DNA from: Nostoc sp. WHI | GTDB taxonomy: Bacteria > Cyanobacteriota > Cyanobacteriia > Cyanobacteriales > Nostocaceae | Assembly: GCF_015714725.1 (NCBI RefSeq) | Contig: NZ_WBKM01000294.1 | Span: 1-64,000 of the forward strand | Direction: 5' to 3' | Length of the DNA stretch: 64,000 nucleotides | Shown: positions 1 through 7,734 of the stretch, one piece after another | Layout: the number at the start of each line of letters is the position of its first letter | How positions within the stretch are numbered: position 1 is the stretch's first letter | Translations under genes and position numbers: made by a program | Notes under the pieces: model-generated | What the model saw: the letters and a program-made list of their open reading frames with translations, nothing else | What the model was told of the DNA's origin: nothing | Database searches by the model: none

Positions 1-174
1 ATATATGGCCATCCGATTTGATTTTTGAACTTATCTGGGTAGGTAGGCAAGAGGCAAGAGGCAACGGGAAAGAATGCTCTTTGATCTGTACGGAGTTTTT
101 TCAGAAATTAAATCATAGTCCTATAGTTTGATTTATTCTTACTACGCTTGGGTTAGTGATATTTAGTGTTCGGA

Positions 175-256
175 GATCCCCCCAACCCCCCTTAAAAAGT
201 GGGGCTAATATCTCTTTTACCCCCTTTTTAAGGGGGTCGCCGCAGGCGGGGGGATC
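175..256. repeat. dispersed palindromic repeat, copy 1
   Basis: The element starts GATCCCCCC and ends GGGGGGATC, with an inner stem CCCCCTTTTTAAGGGGG. Near-identical copies lie at 46670-46754 and 47921-47988, and an inverted, partly diverged copy at 61616-61684. All are intergenic. This suggests a small non-autonomous mobile palindrome, or a family of hairpins tolerated at transcript ends. Confidence 0.8.
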
Positions 257-339
257 TTAACCCAAGGGTATTGACTTATACCTAACCTAGCTGCTTAAAC
301 TGATTGACGAGTAGTACTCATTAGGATGAATTTTTAGAC

Positions 340-372
340 AAAAAAAGTGGTTCTGTTAATTGTAGAACCACT
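340..372 (-). terminator. Rho-independent terminator of acsF
   Basis: On the minus strand a perfect 9-bp stem AGTGGTTCT / AGAACCACT with a 9-base loop is followed by seven T residues. It lies 25 bases after the acsF stop codon. Confidence 0.85.
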
Positions 373-397
373 AAAGCTTTTGCAAACTTGCTATAAC

Positions 398-1474
398 TTA
401 ACGAACTGTCCCTTCAGCAGAAACAGTATTAATCGGTTTCATCAGGTACAACCGCAATAACAGCCAGCCATTGGAGATGTAAAGCGGTAGTTTCTGGAAG
501 AATTGCAGGAATTTGGGAGTATTAGAGTTAGCGATCGCACTCAGCTTTTCGTTATTTTTTATACAAATATCCAACCGCTCATAAAACTCTGGATTTTCTA
601 CATCCAGCATAAGCGGGAATACCCTACCTGCGTTTTCGTTGGTTTTCTTAATTACATGGATGTCGTATTCTCGTGCATCTAATCCCAGGGTGGCATAAAA
701 GTCCTTGCGTTGGATGTCATTGAGATACATTGTTGCAAACACCGACAATAGGAAGAACCGACTCCACAGCCGTGCTTTCCAATCATTCAATATTTGCGGC
801 TGAGATTTCATCAGCGCATCGAAGAAATCACTGTGACGATTTTCATCCTGACACCAGTTTTCAAAGAACCGGAAGATTGGATAAATCCGGTCTTCGGGAT
901 GTGCTTCTAAATGGCGATAAATGGTGATATAGCGCCAATAACCAATCTTCTCAGAAATATAAGTGGCGTAAAAGATGAATTTCGGTTTAAAGAAGGTATA
1001 ATCGCGGCTCTTAGTCAAAAACCCTAAATCTAGGGACAGATCAAAGTCCGACATAGCTTTGTTCAAAAAGCCAGCGTGACGCGCTTCATCCCGTGACATC
1101 AGGTTAAAGCACTCTGCCAAGACGGGGCTTTTGCCTTTCAAGCGACGACCGAGTTCTTTATACAGTAAAAAGCCAGAAAACTCTGCCGTACAGGAGCGTT
1201 CTAGAAATTCAACGAACAATCGGCGAGTTTCCCCGTCAATATGATCCCAGGATTGTTCAAATTCGGCATCCCGAACAAAGTGATGGCGATTGTAGTCAGT
1301 GCGAAACTCTTCGAGAATGGCTCTTAACTCATCTTCGTTGATGGAAATGTCCATCCGCGCCATTTCATCAAAATCGGTGGTATAAAACCGAGGTGTTAAC
1401 AGGGTTTCTTTCGCCGGGACTTTAATCCCTGGCCGTATTTCTTCAAAGCCTGGTTTTTTGAGGGAATCTACCAT
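398..1474 (-). CDS. acsF: magnesium-protoporphyrin IX monomethyl ester (oxidative) cyclase
   Basis: This is the aerobic cyclase that forms the isocyclic fifth ring of chlorophyll, converting Mg-protoporphyrin IX monomethyl ester to protochlorophyllide with O2. It is a membrane-associated diiron enzyme. The 358-residue length is normal for AcsF/ChlE. The ferritin-like iron ligands are visible: Glu98 in TAEFSGF, E130-x-x-H133 in DEARHAGF, and E211-x-x-H214 in DENRHSDFF. The ATG at 1474 fits the usual cyanobacterial N-terminus ([12 protein letters not shown]). It is a single gene with its own terminator. The DNA sequence does not show whether this is the high-oxygen or the low-oxygen paralogue. 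Confidence 0.96.
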   Translation of the reverse strand: MVDSLKKPGFEEIRPGIKVPAKETLLTPRFYTTDFDEMARMDISINEDELRAILEEFRTDYNRHHFVRDAEFEQSWDHIDGETRRLFVEFLERSCTAEFSGFLLYKELGRRLKGKSPVLAECFNLMSRDEARHAGFLNKAMSDFDLSLDLGFLTKSRDYTFFKPKFIFYATYISEKIGYWRYITIYRHLEAHPEDRIYPIFRFFENWCQDENRHSDFFDALMKSQPQILNDWKARLWSRFFLLSVFATMYLNDIQRKDFYATLGLDAREYDIHVIKKTNENAGRVFPLMLDVENPEFYERLDICIKNNEKLSAIANSNTPKFLQFFQKLPLYISNGWLLLRLYLMKPINTVSAEGTVR

Positions 1475-1968
1475 GTCTTGATTGCTCTTTCGTCTTTATT
1501 ATCTTAAGTACATCCTTCGGGTGACGCTACGCACAGTCGCTCATGGCGGAAACCCTCAAGACTGGACTGCCTCACCAAAAAGCCAAGGGTAATGCTCTGG
1601 CAAGGCGCAATAGCTGACAATAATCCAATTGTATAAAGTTTAGTCTACCAAGGTGGGGGTTACAAAGCTAGTAAGTGAAAGATTAAGAGTTGCAACAATG
1701 ATTCAACTTTTGCGGAATCGAGAATCGCGGATTGGTAGTCAATTCAATGTAGTTCAGCATTCAGCACTGTTTTGATCAAGTTGAGTAGCACACGCTTATC
1801 CTATTCTCAAAACGCTACCATCTCAGTAATTTTCTGTGGTTGTTATTACAATTAAGTTAGGTAGCTTGATCATAAATTGCTCATCTTAGAATTAACAATC
1901 TATGACTGGCATGATTACTGAAAAGTTTTAATTGCGCTATCTATCCATGCTGATATGCAAAAAACAGT
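1475..1968. other. intergenic region between divergent acsF and the TM2 gene
   Basis: About 490 bases that must carry the acsF and TM2-gene promoters. No ORF or clear hairpin is seen. Around 1510-1560 a GC-richer patch (starting TCCTTCGGGTGACGC) resembles repeat debris common between Nostoc genes. Confidence 0.5.
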
Positions 1969-2514
1969 ATGGAAAACCATCTTAGACAACAAGAGCAAAC
2001 CCAAAGGGTTGAAAACAAGATGAATCTTGAAAACAATCAGCAGAAAGACCGATTACTTGTCTCTTACATCTTGTGTGCAGTCGGATTTTTCGGGGTGGGA
2101 GGGCTGCACCGCCTATACAATGGCAAGATAGGGACAGGTTTATTGTGGCTGTTTACTTTTGGTTTCTTGTATGTAGGACAAATTGTGGATCTGTTGCTCA
2201 TCCCCGGTATGGTTGATGAATATGAACACAAACTGAGACTAAAAGCAGGTGTATCTCCCTTGGGTGTACCTTTAAATCAAGCAGTGGTTGCTTCCCAAGT
2301 CCACCGCCCAACTGGTAATCAACTCATGATTAAACTGATTGAAGCCGCAGAAAGCAAAGGTGGTACTCTAACTGTGACTCAAGGTGTGAAGTTTACGGGA
2401 GCTAGCTTTGCTGAAGTAGAAAATACTCTTAAAGAGATGTATAAATCAGGTTATGTAAAAATTGATAACGACCCCAATACTGGAGCCGTTATTTACCATT
2501 TCCATGAACTTTAA
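1969..2514 (+). CDS. TM2 domain-containing membrane protein
   Basis: A 181-residue protein with a TM2 domain: two membrane segments at about residues 30-75 joined by a short GGLHRLYNGK turn, the typical G-x-H-R-F/L-Y motif of the family. The C-terminal part (about 110-181) looks like a small winged-helix-like or coiled domain (ESKGGTLTVTQGV followed by helices). The function of such proteins is unknown. No clear Shine-Dalgarno precedes 1969, and a second in-frame ATG at 2020, preceded by AAAGGG, could be the real start and would keep the whole TM2 domain. It stands alone on this strand. Confidence 0.8.
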   Translation: MENHLRQQEQTQRVENKMNLENNQQKDRLLVSYILCAVGFFGVGGLHRLYNGKIGTGLLWLFTFGFLYVGQIVDLLLIPGMVDEYEHKLRLKAGVSPLGVPLNQAVVASQVHRPTGNQLMIKLIEAAESKGGTLTVTQGVKFTGASFAEVENTLKEMYKSGYVKIDNDPNTGAVIYHFHEL

Positions 2515-2552
2515 TTGTTATTAGTGATTTGTCATTTGTCCTTTGTTAAAAA

Positions 2553-2575
2553 CCAATGACCAATGACCAATGACT
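2553..2575. repeat. heptamer short tandem repeat (CCAATGA)
   Basis: Three tandem copies of CCAATGA lie between the TM2 gene and the convergent DUF2996 gene. The same heptamer recurs before coxB (near 49975-49990). Such STRRs are typical of heterocystous cyanobacteria. Confidence 0.7.
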
Positions 2576-3140
2576 AATTTCTACCTAACCACTTTTGACC
2601 GTCCAAGCGCTGAACTAAGCCAAACACCAACAAATCGAGGGTAATTTTACGCTCATCGATTAAAAATGACTCAAGAGTGCTGGGTTTTTTGCCTTCATTA
2701 CAGGAAAATCCTTTTTTCCCTTGAATATCTTCTTCGGGGAAATACAGGTTAAACTGACGCAGACCAATTTCCGACCAACTGCCAATAACTTGCCAGCATT
2801 CTTCGGTGGATTCAAAACCAGTGATTGGCATCTTCTGCTTGGCAAAAGACACTTGTAAATCTTGCACGCCTTGTTGAGCGATCGCTTTTTGTAAGGCTGG
2901 CAAGTAATCTTGCTCAATAAACTCTACAAATGGCTTATCTTCAACAGATGGGGCTTTTTCCTTTTTGGCGGCTTTAGCTGCGGCGGGTTTTTCTCCTGGT
3001 GCGGCGGCTGCGGTTTTTGGATCTGGCGCGTTGGCAGTAGGAAGGTCTGTAGCTTCGGTTGAATCTGTACTAGGAACCTGCTTGTCAGCAGTGGTGGGAG
3101 CTACCTCTCCCGCTTGATTTTGATTGGTTTGGTCTGCCAT
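2574..3140 (-). CDS. DUF2996 family protein
   Basis: A 188-residue protein of unknown function. Residues 1-62 are low-complexity, rich in Ala, Pro, Thr and Lys (AAAAPGEKPAAAKAAKK), probably a flexible tail. Residues 65-188 match the cyanobacterial and plastid-lineage DUF2996 domain as I recognise it (DKPFVEFIEQDYLPAL, then SWSEIGLRQFNLYFPEED). No signal peptide or membrane segment is seen, so it is likely cytosolic. It is monocistronic. Confidence 0.8.
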   Translation of the reverse strand: MADQTNQNQAGEVAPTTADKQVPSTDSTEATDLPTANAPDPKTAAAAPGEKPAAAKAAKKEKAPSVEDKPFVEFIEQDYLPALQKAIAQQGVQDLQVSFAKQKMPITGFESTEECWQVIGSWSEIGLRQFNLYFPEEDIQGKKGFSCNEGKKPSTLESFLIDERKITLDLLVFGLVQRLDGQKWLGRN

Positions 3141-3344
3141 TGCTCAGGTCAATCCTTTAATCTTGCTTTTGGAGCGATCGCTCACCTTGAGGTATCGGGT
3201 ATTTTCATTTTGACATACTAATGCAGCAGGGCAAAACTAACTGCTGTACAATTATGAAATAACGCAAAAGCTGAGAAAATAAGCCTTCTTGCTTCCTCCT
3301 GCGCCGTACCCCTTCAATTTTGGATTTGCGGTTTTAGATGTTCA

Positions 3345-3373
3345 ATCCAAAATCCAAAATCTAAAATCTAAAA
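3345..3373. repeat. heptamer short tandem repeat (AATCCAA / AATCTAA)
   Basis: Tandem copies of AAAATCC/AAAATCT type heptamers occur just downstream of the DMT transporter gene. Related arrays are at 49945-49970, 61081-61105 and 61795-61826. Confidence 0.7.
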
Positions 3374-3387
3374 TTCTTCCGCCTCTT

Positions 3388-4446
3388 TCAAATCCCCTTG
3401 AATCCCATACCATTTTCTGCTTGTTGTTGTAATTGAGTAGAATTTACCTTGTCAGACGCAACGCTGCCGTTCTTCTTACGCCAAATACCAAATTGGCTCA
3501 GGAATAGACCTACTAAAACCAAGCTACCACCAATATATTGAGGTAAGGTAGGGACTTCACCCAAAATTAAATAAGCCGCTAGGATGCCCACAATTGGGCT
3601 AAATGAGCCAACTAAGGAAGCCATAGATATAGTGGAAGTTTTCAAGCCTTTAATCCAAAAAGACTGACCTACTACTACAATCAACCCACCATAGAGAAAC
3701 ATCCACTGCCACAGAAATGGTGAGAGTGCATCAGCGAAATGATCGCTGCCATAGAGTACTAAAGCAAAAAAGAAAAAGATTACGGTTCCTAGTGCAGTAC
3801 GATAGATACTATAGATTCCCAGAGGAATTTGCGAGAGGTATTTCTTGCCGATAATTGTAGAAGCGGCTATGGCTACCGATCCAGCTACTGCCAAAAGTTC
3901 TCCTATACCTAACCCGAAACCTCCCATGTTCATCATCGCTTCCCCTGGTGGCTGAAGGATGATAGTTAGGATAACACCGATCAAAGCTGCGATCGCTCCA
4001 ATAAATTCCCAAATATTTACCCTATCCTTCAATAACCAGACTGATAAAGCCAGAGTTAGAGGCGGTTCCAAGCGTCCAACTAAGATGACATTGTTCACCC
4101 CTGTGAGTGCAAGTGCCTGGAAAATTAAGCCAGGGGCCAACGCTCCTGATAAAATAGCTACTGCCGTTAGACTGACCCAATCTTTCTTTGATATCTGCTT
4201 CAAGGTAGCTTTGTTCCATTCTCGCCCATAAATTAGGATCAGAAGTATCAAGGCGCAAAGGTTTCCCACGAATAAAACATTACACAAAGAAATCGGATTG
4301 CGATTACCCATGAAATGTTGGGCACCAATTTCTGTTAGCTTCCGGGTAACTGCGCTAGATGCTGCAAAAATTAGCATTGCTAGCCAGAGATATGTTTGTC
4401 CAGAAATTCTATGGATTAGGCGATGTGGTCTTTTGGGTCTAGTCAC
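3388..4446 (-). CDS. DMT-family (EamA) transporter
   Basis: A 352-residue inner-membrane protein with about ten hydrophobic segments arranged as two EamA repeats, the second starting near residue 180 (LGIGELLAVAGSVAIAAS). This is the drug/metabolite transporter superfamily, whose members export amino acids, nucleotides or other small metabolites. The substrate cannot be read from sequence. The hydrophilic C-terminus after residue 320 (WRKKNGSVASDKVNS) is probably cytoplasmic. It is monocistronic, with a basic N-terminus (TRPKRPHRLIHR) before the first membrane helix. Confidence 0.85.
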   Translation of the reverse strand: MTRPKRPHRLIHRISGQTYLWLAMLIFAASSAVTRKLTEIGAQHFMGNRNPISLCNVLFVGNLCALILLILIYGREWNKATLKQISKKDWVSLTAVAILSGALAPGLIFQALALTGVNNVILVGRLEPPLTLALSVWLLKDRVNIWEFIGAIAALIGVILTIILQPPGEAMMNMGGFGLGIGELLAVAGSVAIAASTIIGKKYLSQIPLGIYSIYRTALGTVIFFFFALVLYGSDHFADALSPFLWQWMFLYGGLIVVVGQSFWIKGLKTSTISMASLVGSFSPIVGILAAYLILGEVPTLPQYIGGSLVLVGLFLSQFGIWRKKNGSVASDKVNSTQLQQQAENGMGFKGI

Positions 4447-4702
4447 AATAACACCACTGCAATGAAAGCATTGCTCATTATACTAAGTTACCTTCATTCT
4501 GAACTCAATGAAGTTTTGCTGAGAGAACACTTAAATTCTGCTGTGACTTTGAGTAACCATGAGTACCTGAGAAAGTGATGAGAATTAACTAAATTTTCTC
4601 AAGGGATAAATTCATGAAAATAGCGGTTTAGTTTCAATAAGGTCTCACTCCCACCTGAGATAGTTTGGATGTTCAGGATAAAACAGAGAAGAGGAGTCAC
4701 AA

Positions 4703-5065
4703 ATGAAACTCGCCCCCCTACTTACAAGTGTTGCCTTGGTTGGTTTTTTCACAGTTTGGGACGTACCATTAAAGGTGATAAATCCATTATTAGTACAGGC
4801 ATCAGCAGCCGAAGAAATGTCTGTAGCTCAGAAACTAGATTTGCTTACTAAGAGTAAGGGTAAGATAGGTAGTGGTGATCAACTGCGTCGTTTCTTTTTT
4901 GGTGACTTGGAGCCAATCGGTATCCAGGTAGGTGGTGCAGGTCACGTAGTTAATCTTTACAACAAAGCCAATAATGTTACATTTGCTTACTGTTCACACT
5001 ACGATGTGATTGTTGCGATTAAGAAAGGTAAGGTAACTAAATTTGAACCCAGTGAAGTGAAGTAA
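4703..5065 (+). CDS. small secreted protein of unknown function
   Basis: A 120-residue protein not recognised from a named family. It has an N-terminal signal peptide: MKLAP, a hydrophobic core to about residue 20, and a possible cleavage site near QASAAEE (residues 32-38). The mature part has a basic C-terminus and two Cys-free beta-rich stretches (GGAGHVVNLYNKANNVTFAY). The start is supported by a GAGGAG Shine-Dalgarno about 6 bases before the ATG. It is probably exported to the periplasm. Confidence 0.65.
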   Translation: MKLAPLLTSVALVGFFTVWDVPLKVINPLLVQASAAEEMSVAQKLDLLTKSKGKIGSGDQLRRFFFGDLEPIGIQVGGAGHVVNLYNKANNVTFAYCSHYDVIVAIKKGKVTKFEPSEVK

Positions 5066-5400
5066 TCCTAAATCGACTTGCCGATTAATACTTTGCTAAA
5101 ACCAAAGGAGCTACTTGATGACATTTAAGTTGCAATTGCCCTAGCAATAGTCAGATTGAGTCTTCCCAAAAAAGCATTAAAGTTCTTGCAGAAGTTGAGA
5201 AAGGGGTAAAGAGAAAGAGATAAAATTTTCTTTTTAGCTTTGCCCTTTAACTCTTGTTACAGCCCTATAGCTAAGTCTGATCATTTTGCTCTTTTAACGG
5301 AGCAATAAAAAATGCTGGTGTATTGACTACAACAGCAACAAGCAGAATGATCAATTTTAGTTTATTCACCTGATAAATTCTAACATGAATGAGGCATCTT
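5066..5400. other. intergenic, nothing recognised
   Basis: About 335 AT-rich bases between a plus-strand and a minus-strand gene (convergent). No convincing ORF was found. A possible imperfect hairpin joins TGATCATTTTGCTC (about 5278) with the AGCAGAATGATCA segment (about 5341) and might end either transcript. Confidence 0.45.
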
Positions 5401-5721
5401 TTATTGACTTGCATTAATGCCAATTACCCCTATGACTATTAAGGCGATCGACATGAGTTTGATGAATGTAGCAGATTCACGAAACCAGATAATACCAATA
5501 ATAGCAATTAGGACAGTTCCCAATCCAGCCCATACAGAATAAGCTACACTCACTTCAAGTCTTTTGAGAGCAAGCGTCAAAAAAGTAAAACAAAGTCCAT
5601 AAAAAACAAAGATTAATACGGAAGGGCCTATTTTAGTAAATCCTTGCGATAATTTCATGCAAGTTGTGCCTGAAACTTCAAAGATTATTGCTGCAATCAG
5701 GTAAATCCAACTTATTGACAT
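5401..5721 (-). CDS. small multidrug resistance (SMR) family efflux protein
   Basis: A 106-residue inner-membrane protein with four transmembrane helices, the exact size of the SMR family (EmrE, QacE, SugE). The essential membrane glutamate is present in helix 1 (AAIIFEVSGTTCMKLS, Glu15). The family pattern W-A-G-L-G occurs in helix 3. SMR proteins work as dimers that swap protons for cationic compounds, guanidinium or, in paired forms, polyamines. The sequence alone does not separate the EmrE-like from the guanidinium-exporting type. It stands alone. Confidence 0.9.
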   Translation of the reverse strand: MSISWIYLIAAIIFEVSGTTCMKLSQGFTKIGPSVLIFVFYGLCFTFLTLALKRLEVSVAYSVWAGLGTVLIAIIGIIWFRESATFIKLMSIALIVIGVIGINASQ

Positions 5722-6187
5722 ATCTGTTTTCAGCAGTTTGTTAGGAGTCTTTCATTATGTCTGTGAAAATAAAAAAATACAACAGATAATATAACTATTT
5801 ATTAAACTAAATAAAAAGTACTCCCCTTTTGGAGAGAGCTTTTTAGTGTGAATTACTTAGCCTATACAGATTTATTAGGAAAGTGCAAAGTTTTAAATGT
5901 TTTACAGACATTTAAGGTAACTGAAATTTACTCTTCTGGCACGTAATTTTCATTTTCAGCCAATTCTAGCTTTATGTATACGATGTATAAGTAGCTGAGC
6001 GAAATTAAATATAATATGTCATTGCGAGCGAAACGCAGTGGAGTGAAGCAATCGCAAAGGCTGAGATTGCTTCACTTCGTACCCTACGGGAACGCCAAGG
6101 GCGAACGCAATGACAAACTATCTTATATTTATTTAGAACCATCTACTTACAAGCGAAGCATACTAAGGTTCACAATTCCAAATTCGA
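5722..6187. other. intergenic region with a long palindromic repeat
   Basis: No gene is supported. The right half carries an inverted-repeat element (6017-6115). The open frame reading rightwards through it is a by-product of the repeat and of the antisense of the gene at 6188-6604. Confidence 0.5.
6017..6115. repeat. palindromic dispersed element (TGTCATTGCG...CGCAATGACA)
   Basis: Perfect 10-base terminal inverted repeats TGTCATTGCG / CGCAATGACA flank an inner inverted pair GAAGCAATC / GATTGCTTC. The form is that of a small non-autonomous repeat. No second complete copy was noticed in this window. Confidence 0.7.
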
Positions 6188-6604
6188 CTATTCAAAAACA
6201 TAATTTTGAGCCACTTTCCAATAGCGGGAGAACCGCTTCAGGTCAATATAGCCATCATAGTCAAAAAATGGTTCTACTTCTAGCACTTGGACTGCTAGCG
6301 ATCGCTCCATTTCTTTGCAGATATCATCGAACCGGGGACTGGGACTGTCGGCTGTTACAACTAGATTTGCGTTATGTTCTTTTGCAAAAGCCAAAATTTC
6401 TTGTGCCACATTACCACGACGGATAACAACGGGTAACTCTAACAAGCATTCGTAGATAAAAGCGAGACGTTTGAGACTTAGTTGCCATTCTTCTATCAAA
6501 GCCTCGTCCCAAACCCAGATAGCTGGTGCATCGGGGTATTTTTGTAGTACAGGGTTGTATGGACTGAGGCAATCTCCATGCACCCAAACAATTGGTTTAC
6601 TCAT
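6188..6604 (-). CDS. photolyase alpha/beta (N-terminal) domain protein
   Basis: A 138-residue Rossmann-like protein resembling the N-terminal antenna-binding domain of DNA photolyases and cryptochromes as a stand-alone unit. It opens PIVWVHGDCLSPYNPVL, the place where photolyases have the V-W-F-R-x-D-L-R strand, and continues with a second strand (LVVTADSPSPRFDD). The gene starts 3 bases after the stop of the photolyase FAD-domain gene (6608-7462), so both are surely co-transcribed and probably translationally coupled. The natural reading is that the two proteins together make a photolyase-like flavoprotein. The charged residues that bind antenna in classical enzymes are not conserved, so antenna binding is uncertain. 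Confidence 0.75.
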   Translation of the reverse strand: MSKPIVWVHGDCLSPYNPVLQKYPDAPAIWVWDEALIEEWQLSLKRLAFIYECLLELPVVIRRGNVAQEILAFAKEHNANLVVTADSPSPRFDDICKEMERSLAVQVLEVEPFFDYDGYIDLKRFSRYWKVAQNYVFE

Positions 6605-6607
6605 TTT

Positions 6608-7462
6608 TCACTTTTTACCTTTTTTCCCATGCTGCCAACTTTGGCTGTTAGCTTGTTTACTAAATTCCCCTTTAGGAAAAAGTTGCTGTTCTAATTCTTC
6701 ATAGCTGCCTTCAAAATCACAATGACCGTAAAGGGGACATTTCTGACAATAAACGCTTTTGGTGTAGCGTTCTAAGTTCTCACGATTGAAAAAATACGGT
6801 TTATGACTAAAAGTGCTGGCAACCCACTGCCATGACATATTATTACTAGCAGGATCTCCATCTAAAAGGTGTTCGAGAAACCACTTGGCTCCTGTTTGCC
6901 AACGAATCCGCCGCCAATGAACAATATAAGCCGCTAGCCACATTCGTGCGTGGTTATGTAGATAGCCAGTTTCTTTCAAGTCACGGCTAAAACTGTCGAT
7001 GCAAACTCTGTCTGTGGTTCCTTGTCTGATATCTTGCGGCAATTCGGGTGTATATTCACCCGCAGCGTAACCAGTTTTGTATTCTTCTTGGTCTTTCCAG
7101 ATTCCATCCCCTAACTTTACATACAACCGTTGCCAGTAGTCGCGCCAGCCTAACTCGTTAATTAGTTTCGTAGCATCGTCTTGGTGCTGTACCTGGTCAA
7201 GGACATAATCTCGAATTTCTCGCAAGCTCAAAACGCCATAGCGGATGTAAGGCGAAAGTCGCGTGACTGCACCTGTGAAAAAATTACGTGTTTGCGCGTA
7301 GCCTACTGGGTCAATTTTTTGCAGCGCTATCTGTGCCGCTTTGCGTCCCCCCACAGTTTTGCTGATGTGGCTATCGCGTTGTGCCACAGTTGGAAATTGT
7401 TCGCGGAGGTAGGCTACCAACTCATCGCGGTTGGTAAATTCGCGTTGCATATCTTTAGTCAT
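6608..7462 (-). CDS. photolyase/cryptochrome FAD-binding domain protein
   Basis: A 284-residue protein covering only the helical FAD and DNA-binding domain of the photolyase superfamily. Visible motifs are TRLSPYIRYGVLS, LINELGWRDYWQRLY, LHNHARMW, and DPASNNMSWQWVAST, where an Asn occupies the flavin N5 position as in photolyases. The usual N-terminal alpha/beta domain is missing and is encoded by the next gene. Four cysteines (VCIDSF, then YCQKCPLYGHC) sit where iron-sulfur bacterial photolyases place their cluster ligands, so a [4Fe-4S] cluster is possible. DNA repair by blue light is the inferred role. An in-frame ATG at 7450 is an alternative start. Confidence 0.85.
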   Translation of the reverse strand: MTKDMQREFTNRDELVAYLREQFPTVAQRDSHISKTVGGRKAAQIALQKIDPVGYAQTRNFFTGAVTRLSPYIRYGVLSLREIRDYVLDQVQHQDDATKLINELGWRDYWQRLYVKLGDGIWKDQEEYKTGYAAGEYTPELPQDIRQGTTDRVCIDSFSRDLKETGYLHNHARMWLAAYIVHWRRIRWQTGAKWFLEHLLDGDPASNNMSWQWVASTFSHKPYFFNRENLERYTKSVYCQKCPLYGHCDFEGSYEELEQQLFPKGEFSKQANSQSWQHGKKGKK

Positions 7463-7734
7463 GTGAACTTTGAAGGGTGAGAATAGATAAACAAAAATAT
7501 CTGTAGGTTAAGTCATTATTATGGCGGATAAATATAAGCGTACACCGCAGGGGTTGCCGCAGGCATCGCTCTCAACCTTATAAGAGAAATTTTTTCATGG
7601 TAAGTAAGCAAAGATGAATCAGTGTGTAGGCTAGCAAGAACCGCAGGCATTGTTCATTGTCCTAATTTTTACTGGTGACGTGAATATCGCAGTAAGGCTA
7701 GACTATCGGGGCAAACTGTGTTGCAAAAAACACC

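Larger units (their letters stand above)
1..397. other. intergenic region with a palindromic repeat and the acsF terminator
   Basis: No gene is supported here. The stretch holds one copy of a C/G-rich dispersed palindromic element (175-256) and, next to acsF, a Rho-independent terminator reading leftwards (340-372). The rest is AT-rich and unremarkable. Confidence 0.7.

Noticed and set aside
6016-6426. Plus-strand frame of 136 codons
   Set aside because: It starts in the palindromic repeat and runs antisense to the photolyase-domain gene.
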